DNA of 64,000 bases from a bacterium D16-51 (GTDB lineage Bacteria > Bacillota > Clostridia > Lachnospirales > Lachnospiraceae), in NCBI GenBank assembly GCA_003612285.1, contig RAYE01000016.1, positions 1 through 64,000 on the forward strand, written 5' to 3'. Of the stretch, positions 37,693 to 46,158 are shown in pieces (the stretch's first letter is position 1; each line of letters starts with the position of its first letter). The notes beneath the pieces were generated by a model. That model saw nothing but the letters and a program-made list of their open reading frames with translations. It ran no database searches and had not been told where the DNA came from. Made by a program: the position numbers and the translations under genes.

Positions 37693-38577
37693 TTATTTTT
37701 TCTTCTTTGTCATTACAATTGCTACGCCGGCAACTACTACCACAACTACTACGCCAACTACAATCGGCACCATAGAACTGCCGCTGTCGGAAGATGAATC
37801 ACTGTCTGAATCACTGCCTGCAGATGATGCATTGTCTCCTGCTGCCGCATCATCCTCTGCAGGTGCTGGAGTCTCCTCTACAGCATCTGGGTTGTCTTTT
37901 GCCATACCGGATACAGTAAATACGATTTTAATGGAATCACCAGGTGTCAAAATACTTGGGCAGTCCGCATATTCCCCTTTGTCCTTCATATAAGTATTAA
38001 CTGCATCAAAACGGATAACTGCACAGGTCTGCTCTGCTTCCGGATTGTAGAAAACTTCAGCAGGGAGCGTCTGCTCATTGCCATCTAATATCAGCTTCCA
38101 GTCAGAAATCTTAAATGTATCTTTTGCAGACGCCGGAACATCTGTACTGACAAATAACATAGAAATAACTGATGATGAATCCTGTGTTTCTGCATCTTTT
38201 AAAATATTGTTCAGCCCTTCTACACCTACTGAATAAACACCATTACCAGTAATTTCTGCATCTGTAACTGTGCCATCCATCTTTTTGACTCCCTCTTGGC
38301 TTCTTAAAATGCTTTCATAAGGAGTATCTTCCGTTAAATCAGTACCTGTTTTTCCTAATTCCTCACTATACCATGGATTACGGAAAATCCATGAACCAGT
38401 CTGCTCCAATCCAAAATAGGCATGATATGTGCCATTCGGGTCAAATTCAGCTTTCGCTGCTTTTTCGCCCTCTTTGCTTACTGCTGCATTTGCCACACTT
38501 GGCGCCATTGTTGTCACCATTGTAAGTGCAATAGCGGCGGCAGCAAAGCCGGCTGCAAATTTTTTAAGTTTTCTCAT
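37693..38577 (-). CDS. Surface protein with signal peptide, Ser/Asp linker and C-terminal anchor
   Basis: 294 aa from ATG 38577, with AGGAGG upstream; the frame to 38613 has no site. Signal peptide FAAGFAAAAIALTMVTTMAPSVANA. The outer domain starts YHAYFGLEQTGSWIFRNPWY and later reads FKISDWKLILDGNEQTLPAEVF; by eye the order of motifs matches the small secreted protein at 20580-21140. Then come an acidic Ser/Asp linker (GSDSDSDSSSDSGSS), a membrane segment (VPIVVGVVVVVVVAGVAIVM) and TKKKK, so it is fixed in the membrane facing out. It is the third gene of the uptake cluster. A role in holding glycan near the importer is inferred. Confidence 0.75.
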   Translation of the reverse strand: MRKLKKFAAGFAAAAIALTMVTTMAPSVANAAVSKEGEKAAKAEFDPNGTYHAYFGLEQTGSWIFRNPWYSEELGKTGTDLTEDTPYESILRSQEGVKKMDGTVTDAEITGNGVYSVGVEGLNNILKDAETQDSSSVISMLFVSTDVPASAKDTFKISDWKLILDGNEQTLPAEVFYNPEAEQTCAVIRFDAVNTYMKDKGEYADCPSILTPGDSIKIVFTVSGMAKDNPDAVEETPAPAEDDAAAGDNASSAGSDSDSDSSSDSGSSMVPIVVGVVVVVVVAGVAIVMTKKKK

Positions 38578-38632
38578 CACTTCTCCTCCTCTTTCATGAC
38601 TTAAAAATTTCACAAATTACATGTGCTTTTCA

Positions 38633-38641
38633 TAGTATACC
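38633..38641 (-). promoter_or_regulatory. Extended -10 upstream of the surface-protein gene
   Basis: On the minus strand TGGTATACT lies about 55 nt before the ATG at 38577, an extended -10 element; the -35 is unclear. This may be an internal promoter giving high expression of the surface protein, permeases and binding protein apart from the kinase. Confidence 0.4.
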
Positions 38642-38775
38642 ATAATTTTTCACAAAAGTAACCATATTTTTTTAATTATTTTACCCAATAAATTACACTT
38701 TTTTTATTTTTCGCCACATTTTTAGGGTATTTTCCACAAAAATCCCATAATTTTTTGTGGATAATGTTATTAAGG

Positions 38776-38905
38776 GTTACTATTCACGGTCGATTTCTGA
38801 AAAAACCAAAATCGTTGTGCTTGCACATAAGATTTTGGGCCTTTTTCAGAAATTGACTGTAAAGGCTGTTCTAAACTTCATAAGAAAAACAGAAGCTGCT
38901 AAAAA
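38776..38905. repeat. GTTACTATTCACG hairpin repeat
   Basis: It starts with GTTACTATTCACGGTC and ends near AAAAATAGTTAC. Inside, ATTTCTGAAAAA pairs with TTTTTCAGAAAT and CAAAATC with GATTTTG, a stem of about 20 bp with a loop of about 20 nt. It lies directly after the kinase stop (38909, minus strand), so it may also act as a 3' hairpin. It shares its end motif with repeats at 9066 and 52176. Confidence 0.65.
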
Positions 38906-38908
38906 TAG

Positions 38909-40735
38909 TTACTCCCCATCATCCATTTCCCCCTCTACTGGGAAACAAATGGTAACACACGTCCCCTCTTCCAGGCGGCTTTCAATAGACACCCCATATT
39001 CCTCTCCATATAAAAACCGAAGGCGCTGGTTCACATTGCCAATCCCAATATGGCCTTTTTCCACAGCCTTGCCTTCCCTTAACGCCCTTTTGATTTCACC
39101 AAGCCTGTAAAAGTCAATCCCCGCCCCATTATCCTGTATTTTTATAAGAATGGTTTCCTTTTCCTGTGTAATAAATACCTGTAAAAAACCACCTTCATCC
39201 TTGGATTCCAGCCCATGTACATAAGCATTCTCCACAAACGGCTGCATGATCAACGGTATTACCAGAATCTTTGTATCTACTGTATTATCTACTGAAATTT
39301 CAGATTGGATTCTGTCACCAAACCGGTAATTTTGGATAAACAGATAATTTTCCAGAAGTTCAATCTCAGATGCAAGCGTTACCATCTGGCTTCCAACTTT
39401 AAGGTTCCTGCGCATAATCTTAGCCAGCATTTTAACAAGTTCCTCAATCTCCGGCTCATTGTCAATTTTAGCCTTCATCCTGATTGTTTCCAATGTGTTA
39501 TATAGAAAATGCGGATTAATCTGGCTTGCTAACATCTCAAACTCTGCCTCTTTTTGCCTTGTATGCAGCTTTTCTTTCTGCACTTTCTCTTCAACAACTT
39601 TTGAAGTCAAGCTCTGTATATCTTCTACCATCTGTTCCAACTCCTGGTAAATCTGCGCTGCTTCATCCGTCCCTTCAATCGGTTCCAGAAGTTCATACTG
39701 ACCAGCAGCCACATAATGCATCTGCCGCCTGAGCATATTAATACGCCCTCCAAACATAACGGAAAACGTGGCCATCAAGCCAATTGCCATAATCATTCCA
39801 ATAATTACTACACCAATAGAAACCATCCCTGTTTTAGTAAAATCTGACAATAATTCCTGAAAGCTGCGTATTGTCGCAACTGTATAATACATATTAGAAT
39901 TAAGGTATATCCTTTCATAAGTAAGAAGATAATCCTGCACTTCATAAGAAACTACCTTTGAATTTTTTTCATCCTCAGCATCCCGGAGACATTTCAAAAC
40001 AAATAGATTATTTTTATCCATCCAGAAATTTGTTGCCAGAATATCATTTACTCTATAGACAAGCAGGGTATCCGCCTTCCTGCTTATAACCTTCTCTGTT
40101 GTTTTCTCTGCTTCCAGCTCAATTGCAAGCACGCCAAACTGCTGTTTCTCCTTTCCGTCACCGCCAAGAAACATGCGGGTAAGCTGCATCACTTTCTTTC
40201 CACTTACATCATTCTTCCCATATGCCCAATAAGGGTTTCCCATCTCCTCAGAAGTTGGTACATACCAACGCTGCTTTTGAATATCAGTCTCACTCAGATA
40301 TTTAAAATAAGAACCTGAACCAATCGTTGTATTCGTAACATAAATCTTAATATCAGATATTTCGCCCCCATAATAATCCAGGTAATCAGAAATAAAACCT
40401 AAATCTGCACAATCTTTTTCAAAATCTTTCGTTTCCCTATAATTCTTCTTCGCCGCCTTCTCCACCGCATCCCTAACTTTTTCATTATTATAGATTTTCG
40501 CAGCCACATCCTCTGCCACACGGATAGATTCTTTCATGCTGGAAGTTATCAGGGAAATTTCCTCTGCCTGTGTCTTGCTGCTCTGATCCAGCATAATCTC
40601 CTGGCTGCGGTGGTTGATATAGAGCATTGCAAACACAAATGGAATAATGCCTCCTATTATATAAATAAGAAGCATCCTTTCCCGAAATCTTATATTCTTA
40701 AAAAAATAGATTAACTTAAATTTATTCTTCTTCAT
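38909..40735 (-). CDS. YesM-type sensor histidine kinase
   Basis: 608 aa. A membrane segment at about 20-40 (MLLIYIIGGIIPFVFAMLYI), a large outside sensor, a second segment at about 300-325, a HAMP domain, then the His_kinase domain with phospho-acceptor H409 in QINPHFLYNTLE and HATPase motifs (PFVENAYVHGL, IQDNGAGID, GHIGIGNVNQRL). YesM kinases normally pair with a YesN response regulator (REC plus AraC-type HTH) encoded next door; none is present here. It is the second gene of the uptake cluster, so its ligand is probably the transported sugar. AAGGAAG precedes the ATG. Confidence 0.9.
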   Translation of the reverse strand: MKKNKFKLIYFFKNIRFRERMLLIYIIGGIIPFVFAMLYINHRSQEIMLDQSSKTQAEEISLITSSMKESIRVAEDVAAKIYNNEKVRDAVEKAAKKNYRETKDFEKDCADLGFISDYLDYYGGEISDIKIYVTNTTIGSGSYFKYLSETDIQKQRWYVPTSEEMGNPYWAYGKNDVSGKKVMQLTRMFLGGDGKEKQQFGVLAIELEAEKTTEKVISRKADTLLVYRVNDILATNFWMDKNNLFVLKCLRDAEDEKNSKVVSYEVQDYLLTYERIYLNSNMYYTVATIRSFQELLSDFTKTGMVSIGVVIIGMIMAIGLMATFSVMFGGRINMLRRQMHYVAAGQYELLEPIEGTDEAAQIYQELEQMVEDIQSLTSKVVEEKVQKEKLHTRQKEAEFEMLASQINPHFLYNTLETIRMKAKIDNEPEIEELVKMLAKIMRRNLKVGSQMVTLASEIELLENYLFIQNYRFGDRIQSEISVDNTVDTKILVIPLIMQPFVENAYVHGLESKDEGGFLQVFITQEKETILIKIQDNGAGIDFYRLGEIKRALREGKAVEKGHIGIGNVNQRLRFLYGEEYGVSIESRLEEGTCVTICFPVEGEMDDGE

Positions 40736-40771
40736 CTTCCTTCTGCCTGTTCCCCATTGGCAACCACATTA

Positions 40772-40804
40772 GGAACCGCCGCGAAATAATTTGCAGGGCG
40801 TTCC
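40772..40804. repeat. Short AAATAATT-centred palindrome, copy 2
   Basis: GGAACCGCCGCGAAAT and ATTTGCAGGGCGTTCC pair imperfectly. It lies between the Ig-like gene and the kinase gene (minus strand), touching the stop codon of the former. Related copies are at 32269 and 44201. Confidence 0.45.
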
Positions 40805-41149
40805 TTAATTATCAATTTTAAACTGTACCTGTAAAGGCTGCTTTAATGGTTTGCCGCTAAGAGACGTCACTTTTGTAGTAATATTTAAAATATAAGACTC
40901 GCTCTGGGCATATGGCTCAAGCGGTTCAATCTCAATCTCATTTTCCAGGGAATTATAACGGATTGCCGTCTTTAAAGGAGACATATTCACCGTTGTCACA
41001 TATAGGTTTACATTATTTACTGTTTTTGGGTCCAATGGGACATTAAATTTAATTTTCCATAAAAAATTCCCCGTCTTAAACTTTAAATCCTGCCTTACCT
41101 TACTTTCCAGACCTTCAGTCATAGATTCAAATGCCAAATAATTTGCCAT
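40805..41149 (-). CDS. Small Ig-like (Big_5/SbsA-like) protein
   Basis: 114 aa from ATG 41149, with AGGAGAGG upstream. No signal peptide is visible. The sequence (LWKIKFNVPLDPKTVNNVNLYV, IEIEPLEPYAQSESYILNITTKV, KPLKQPLQVQFKI) has the pattern of Big_5/SbsA-like Ig domains: a 'prevalent N, then P-x-T-V-N' start and a closing hydrophobic strand. I recall no function. It lies 69 nt before the kinase gene and appears to open the cluster. A cytoplasmic protein made of a single Ig-like domain is unusual. Confidence 0.7.
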   Translation of the reverse strand: MANYLAFESMTEGLESKVRQDLKFKTGNFLWKIKFNVPLDPKTVNNVNLYVTTVNMSPLKTAIRYNSLENEIEIEPLEPYAQSESYILNITTKVTSLSGKPLKQPLQVQFKIDN

Positions 41150-41292
41150 AACTCTTTCCTCTCCTTGCACTATGTATCAATTTCCAAACACGTTCCAAAC
41201 TGAAAACAGCTTATATTAAAATTATTTTATCACATCTGCCTGTTTTTGTGTAGGCTTTCTTATAAATATTTTTACAGCCAATTACCATTATA

Positions 41293-41948
41293 TATCTATT
41301 CACAGCCAATCGCAGTGTAATGTAAATAGAAAAATATCTTCCCCTATACACTTTCTGCTATGTGCAGTATGGGAAACTGACAGTTTTATTATTTCTGTAA
41401 AAAGCGAAAGTTTTGTCTTGTTTACATTCTGACAAAAATTAATAGAAGACATTCCTTCCTGGGCAACCCTACGCTCTTAAGAATTGCTAATGCTTTTTGT
41501 TTTCAGCTTCTGATTAGCGCGCTTACTCCCAAAACTCACCGAAAACAACGATTCCAGGATAGTTCGGACGGGACTCCAGAATACGTTGGTACTTGTGCCA
41601 GGACAGATGTTTTACATCTTGTCTGGCACTATGTACCATTACGTATTCTGCGTAGCGGGAGCGTACCGTTCCGAACTATCCTGGAACTCTGTTGTTTTCG
41701 GTTCAGACAGTTGTCCGTGCGCGCGCATCTGCTGAAAACTTAAAAGCAAAGCAATTCTAAAAGAGCTACATTGTCCTGCAGAAAGGAATGTCTTTCTAAA
41801 TTTTTGTCAGTTTATAAATTTCAAGAACTTTCTCTTTTACAGAAAACATAAAATTCTGCTTTCCCATACTGCACATAATGAAAGTGTGTCATAAGGGAAG
41901 ATATTTTTTAATTTCTTAAACTATTCTGCGATTGGCTGTGAATAGATA
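41293..41948. repeat. Giant imperfect palindrome (about 656 bp)
   Basis: The whole space between the uptake cluster and the next lipoprotein gene folds back on itself around about 41612-41620. The outermost 23 bp are identical in both arms (41293-41315 against 41926-41948). Going inward, matching blocks keep the same order: AAAATATCTTCCC, ATGTGCAGTATGGGAAA, TCTGTAAAA, CTGACAAAAATT, GACATTCCTT, AGAATTGCT, GTTTTCAGC, CCGAAAACAAC, TTCCAGGATAGTTCGGA, CAGAATACGT, GTGCCAG. The tip pairs GTGCCAGGACA-type sequence around a short loop. There is no plausible protein gene in it. The rest of 41150-42092 shows nothing else. Confidence 0.9.
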
Positions 41949-42092
41949 ACTACTGCTGCCATTCGCTCTCCAAAAACGACAGTTCACGCCAAAAGTGGTT
42001 CTGGATTATTCTCTAATGGTACAATTCCAAATGCAAAAATACAATTAGATCCAAAGCATTTCCTGTTTTGGAAGAAAGAGAGGAAATTTCTT

Positions 42093-42611
42093 ATGAAGAA
42101 AAGATTTACACACATTATTTGCATGCTGATGGTATTTATCATGGCATTCAACTTTACTGCCTGCGGCAGTGTCGAGCTGGAGAGCAAGACAATTAAAGGG
42201 GTCACATTAGATATCCCAAGTAACTTTGGTGAATTTAAAGAAGGTGACGGCATCTCCACTGCTACAGACGAGGATTCCACATGTGCCATTGTCATTTCCG
42301 AAAAAGGTGACGCACAGGGCATCAAACCGACAGATTATGAAGAGGATACATATGAACAGGCGTATATGGGTACTTATACAGACACATCATTTGTTAAGTT
42401 TGATAACAAAGCCAAGATTGATGGAAATCCAACACTGTTTGCTCAATTTAAAGGGACGAACTCAAAGAATGTAAAATTAGTAGTTTATAGTTATATTATT
42501 TTCTTTGATGACGGAAACTGCCAAAGCATTAGTTTCTCATATGCAGATAAGGGAGACACCTCATTAGAGGAAAATATTGACAGCATTACTAAAAGCATAA
42601 AGATAGCATAA
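42093..42611 (+). CDS. Lipoprotein of unknown function
   Basis: 172 aa. A lipoprotein signal (ICMLMVFIMAFNFTAC, Cys at about 25) with GAGG upstream of the ATG. The mature part starts VELESKTIKGVTLDIPSNFGEF and looks like a single alpha/beta domain of the PsbP/DUF type found in small Firmicute lipoproteins (VTLDIPSNF, FAQFKGT, NIDSITKSIKI). It is followed 119 nt later by the two-component regulator gene, with a possible separate promoter between. A role as an outside sensor for that system is possible but not shown. Confidence 0.7.
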   Translation: MKKRFTHIICMLMVFIMAFNFTACGSVELESKTIKGVTLDIPSNFGEFKEGDGISTATDEDSTCAIVISEKGDAQGIKPTDYEEDTYEQAYMGTYTDTSFVKFDNKAKIDGNPTLFAQFKGTNSKNVKLVVYSYIIFFDDGNCQSISFSYADKGDTSLEENIDSITKSIKIA

Positions 42612-42664
42612 GAATGTCCGTGAATAGTACCACAAGAAAACTCACAGCTGGAAAAATTTATAAA

Positions 42665-42693
42665 TTGATTGAATCTGCAAACAGTGATATGCT
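42665..42693 (+). promoter_or_regulatory. Promoter of the double response regulator
   Basis: TTGATT, a 17-nt spacer and TATGCT lie about 40 nt upstream of the ATG at 42731; an alternative -10 (TAATAT) lies just downstream. Confidence 0.4.
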
Positions 42694-42730
42694 AATATAG
42701 CAATAATATTTTGTTTTGGAGGTTTCAATT

Positions 42731-44188
42731 ATGCGCATAGCGATTTGTGATGATGACGAGCAGGAACTTGCCCACCTTGCAGAGCTGATTACAGAATATC
42801 AGTTAAGCCGCAGGGTTGACCATGAATGCCATTTTTTTCATAATAGCACAGATTTCCTATGTGAAATGCAGGCTGGAAAATACGACCTTATTTTACTTGA
42901 TATCATTATGCCGGGAATAAATGGGGTACAGGCTGCGCGGGAACTGAGGGAACTGGACAAAAATGTCAGGCTTATTTTTATATCTTCATCACCAGAATTT
43001 GCTTTGGAAAGTTATAGCGTAGGGGCATATTACTACTTACTAAAGCCAGCAGATGCCAATTCGCTTTTCCCGCTGCTGGACAATGTCGGAAGCGAACTTT
43101 CCACGCAGAAAGAGCATGAACTAATCCTGAAAAACCGAAAGAGTATCCTTAAAATATCCTTTGCTAAAATTGAATATATAGAAGTCATTAATAAAACTGT
43201 CTTTTTTCATCTGGCAGATGACATAATCCATGAGGTAGCCGTTTCCCTTGCAGATATAGAAAAAAAACTTTTATCCAGGACAGAATTTTTTAAAACGCAC
43301 CGTTCCTATCTCATCAATTTAAATTATGTCCAATCTATTGATACCAGTTGTATCATAACAAAAAATGGCCATAACATTCCAATATCGCGCCAGCGGCGTA
43401 ATCAGGTACAAAATGCCTATATGGAATTTCTGCTTCAGGCAGAAGCTGCCAGCCATGCATCTGCAGGCCTGGAAGCAGCAGCCCCTGCCTGGAAGGACCG
43501 TTCAGATGGCCCATGGCAGATTTTACTAGTAGATGATGAACCTTCAGACCGCGCTTACTGGGCAGATATCCTGGAACTCCATGGCTGCATTGTGCAATTT
43601 GCGGACAATGGGGCAGATGCTATTAAGATGGCGGCAGAAAATTCTTTTGACTGTGTACTGCTGGATATACTGATTCCCGGCGAAGATGGATTTTCTATTT
43701 GTGAAAAACTTCGTAAACTGGTGCGCACGCCTGTTATTTTCTTGAGCTGCCTTACGGAATCAGACAGGCAGATAAAAGGTTTTACGGCTGGAGGCATAGA
43801 ATACATCACAAAAGATACCCCTCCTGACCTTTTCTGGGCAAAGGTAAACACACGTATCAAACTGTCTGCATCCGACCACATCCAGGTGCACTTCGGCCCG
43901 CTTGTCCTGGATTTAACAGAACGCAAGGCAATCATCAATGGTAAAGAACTTTCTCTGACCCATATTGAATTTGACATATTACAATTGATTTCAGAAAATA
44001 CCGGGCACATTTTTACCCCAGAAGAAATTTTTACTTTCATCTGGGGTTCCCAGCCATGGGATGACAGGCAGATAGTGCAGATACATATGTCCCGGCTCCG
44101 GAGAAAACTGGATAAAGCATGGGAAGAACATCACTTTATAGAAACAGTCTGGGGACAGGGATACCGTTTTGCCCCAGTCGACCAATAA
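42731..44188 (+). CDS. Fused double response regulator: REC-LytTR-REC-winged helix
   Basis: 485 aa from ATG 42731 (GGAGG 8 nt upstream; an in-frame TTG at 42716 is less likely). Residues 1-120 are a receiver (CDDDEQE, phospho-acceptor D57 in LLDIIMPG, Lys in LLKPAD). Residues about 130-235 are a LytTR DNA-binding domain (KISFAKIEYIEV, EFFKTHRSYLINLNYV). After a linker of about 20 residues (SHASAGLEAAAPAWKDRSDG) comes a second receiver (ILLVDDEPSD, D312 in LLDILIPGEDG, Lys in YITKD), then an OmpR-type winged helix (ELSLTHIEFDILQLI, RQIVQIHMSRLRRKL, ETVWGQGYRF). So one chain carries two phosphorylation sites and two different DNA readers. The kinase gene follows 60 nt later. Confidence 0.88.
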   Translation: MRIAICDDDEQELAHLAELITEYQLSRRVDHECHFFHNSTDFLCEMQAGKYDLILLDIIMPGINGVQAARELRELDKNVRLIFISSSPEFALESYSVGAYYYLLKPADANSLFPLLDNVGSELSTQKEHELILKNRKSILKISFAKIEYIEVINKTVFFHLADDIIHEVAVSLADIEKKLLSRTEFFKTHRSYLINLNYVQSIDTSCIITKNGHNIPISRQRRNQVQNAYMEFLLQAEAASHASAGLEAAAPAWKDRSDGPWQILLVDDEPSDRAYWADILELHGCIVQFADNGADAIKMAAENSFDCVLLDILIPGEDGFSICEKLRKLVRTPVIFLSCLTESDRQIKGFTAGGIEYITKDTPPDLFWAKVNTRIKLSASDHIQVHFGPLVLDLTERKAIINGKELSLTHIEFDILQLISENTGHIFTPEEIFTFIWGSQPWDDRQIVQIHMSRLRRKLDKAWEEHHFIETVWGQGYRFAPVDQ

Positions 44189-44200
44189 CTTTCACGAAAG

Positions 44201-44230
44201 AACTGCCGCAAAATAATTTTGTGGCAAATT
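44201..44230. repeat. Short AAATAATT-centred palindrome, copy 3
   Basis: TGCCGCAAAAT and ATTTTGTGGCA pair with one G-U, between the double-regulator stop and the kinase start. Related copies are at 32269 and 40772. Located 3 nt before the kinase ribosome site, it could tune translation. Confidence 0.45.
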
Positions 44231-44248
44231 CTAAAGGAGATGACTTGT

Positions 44249-46156
44249 GTGAAACTACAAAAAAATCTTGGGCAATTCTTTCTTATAATAACTGCACTAA
44301 CCGCTTTTTTCGCAATACTCTTTTATACAGACAATAAATACCAGACTCCGCCCCCATATGGAAAATCCGGCGTTATAAACTTAAACACGAAAGACTTAGA
44401 GCGGGGCAACCCCATCTTCCTTATTGACGGCTGGCTGCTCACAGATAACAATGTAAAGAACAAACCAACCTATATTGGTGAATTTTCTAACCTGCAGCGG
44501 GGCCGCTTATCCATCCCACCCCATGGACAGGCATGCTACCAGCTGACATTACACTATGATGGCATTCCAAAAACTGTATCAGTAGATTTTCCACAGCTTT
44601 CCTCACAATATACCATTTCCCTGGATGGGGTGCAATATGCAAACGGGACAGGAAATGCACGGATTACATTTTTATTGACGCCCAGCAGCCATATCCTGTC
44701 TGTAAAAACTTTATCAAAAACAGGATATTACAGCGGAATGTATTTTCCACCCTCATTAAGCACAGATAAAACAATTCAGAAAACAGGTAATATTCAATAT
44801 TTTGCTTATGCCCTGGCCTTTCTGCTGCCCCTGACTCTTGCAGCGTTCACGGTGTTTTTGTGGCAGACAGAAGGAAACCTCAGCCGCTGGTTCGGGCTGC
44901 TGTGCATCTGTTACTCAGTCTATATGTTTCGGTATTTTGTATTTCTTTTTTCTATGCCTGTAGCGCCCTACTGGTTTTTCGTACAAAACCTGGCGCTGTA
45001 CTGCCTGTGTTTCAGTATAATAAAACTTACTATGCTGGCTTCCGACACTGAACATAGTTATCCATGGATAAAAATAGTTTTGGCTGCATTGCCTGTTGCA
45101 TTGCTTTTACTATGCGTGCTTATTCCAGTCGTCCCGACGGCAGTTTTTATTCATGGCAAGCTAATGGATATTTACTATATTTTCACCTTTTGCACATCTG
45201 TTTTTTTCGCTGTACAAGGAATAAAAACAAAAAGCTGGGAAAGCCGTTTTACATTGGCAGGCTGCGTATTGTTTGGGGAAGGGCTGCTTACAAATCTCTT
45301 TTTCTCCAACCAATTTGAACCAATCCGCTTTTTCTGGCAGTTTGAATGGTGCGGCCTTTTCCTTGTCCTGCTGTTTGCTTCCATGATGGTTTTACGCAGC
45401 AACCGCATTTTGCAGGAAAATAACACGCTCACCAATCACTTGGAAGAACAGGTAAAAATACGTACCACTGAAGTTACCCAGCTTCTGGAAGAACGCAAGG
45501 CTTTTTTTTCTGATATGGCACATGACTTAAAAGCGCCCGTATTTGCCACACAGTCTTTTATCACAGCCATCCGCAAAAGAGGCGTAGGAGTCGACAAAGA
45601 ACTGCAGGGATATCTTGACCAGGCAGAAGCCAAGCAGTGGGAAATGGCACGCCGCCTGCAAGGTCTTTCCACTATCAATGAACTGGACAAAATAGAAAAA
45701 AAATGGGAGCGGATATCTCTATGCGGAATGCTTACCGAAATTTATGCAATCTACCATGGTGAAGCCGAAGTCCAATCCATACATTTTTCTGTGGAACCGC
45801 CAGAACATGATGCATTCCTGATGTCGCAGCCAGAAAAACTAAATATACTATTTGAAAACCTGATTTACAACGCACTCAAAGCAACTCCGGAAAATGGACA
45901 CATCACCATAACTGCAAATACAAAAAACAATAAAATATTCCTGGCTGTAACAGACAATGGCTGTGGTATCCCACAGGATGAACTGCCCCATATCTTCCAG
46001 CGGTTCTATGTAGGAAGGAACAACAAGGCAACCGGCACAGGGCTTGGATTATATATTGTACATACCATCGTCACAGAACTAGGTGGTACAATTCATGTCC
46101 AATCCACTGTAAATAAAGGTACAACATTTATTATGGAATTTCCACAAGCCATATAA
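44249..46156 (+). CDS. 7TM-type sensor histidine kinase
   Basis: 635 aa from GTG 44249, with AAAGGAG 9 nt upstream (the ATG at 44240 touches that site). One membrane segment at the start, then an outside jelly-roll-like domain of about 150 residues of the 7TMR-DISM kind (GWLLTDNN, PHGQACYQLTLHYDG), then about seven membrane segments, a short coiled coil, HisKA with H425 in FSDMAHDLKAPVFA, and HATPase (N-box FENLIYNALKATPENG, DNGCGIP, TGTGLGL). It should sense an outside or membrane ligand and phosphorylate one or both receivers of the fused regulator just upstream. Its stop is 2 nt from the stop of the convergent surface-protein gene. Confidence 0.9.
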   Translation: MKLQKNLGQFFLIITALTAFFAILFYTDNKYQTPPPYGKSGVINLNTKDLERGNPIFLIDGWLLTDNNVKNKPTYIGEFSNLQRGRLSIPPHGQACYQLTLHYDGIPKTVSVDFPQLSSQYTISLDGVQYANGTGNARITFLLTPSSHILSVKTLSKTGYYSGMYFPPSLSTDKTIQKTGNIQYFAYALAFLLPLTLAAFTVFLWQTEGNLSRWFGLLCICYSVYMFRYFVFLFSMPVAPYWFFVQNLALYCLCFSIIKLTMLASDTEHSYPWIKIVLAALPVALLLLCVLIPVVPTAVFIHGKLMDIYYIFTFCTSVFFAVQGIKTKSWESRFTLAGCVLFGEGLLTNLFFSNQFEPIRFFWQFEWCGLFLVLLFASMMVLRSNRILQENNTLTNHLEEQVKIRTTEVTQLLEERKAFFSDMAHDLKAPVFATQSFITAIRKRGVGVDKELQGYLDQAEAKQWEMARRLQGLSTINELDKIEKKWERISLCGMLTEIYAIYHGEAEVQSIHFSVEPPEHDAFLMSQPEKLNILFENLIYNALKATPENGHITITANTKNNKIFLAVTDNGCGIPQDELPHIFQRFYVGRNNKATGTGLGLYIVHTIVTELGGTIHVQSTVNKGTTFIMEFPQAI

Positions 46157-46158
46157 TT

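Noticed and set aside
41293-41948. Interpreting the giant palindrome as a retron, group II intron or CRISPR-like locus
   Set aside because: No reverse transcriptase, no intron domain V motif and no repeated spacers are seen; only two arms and one tip.
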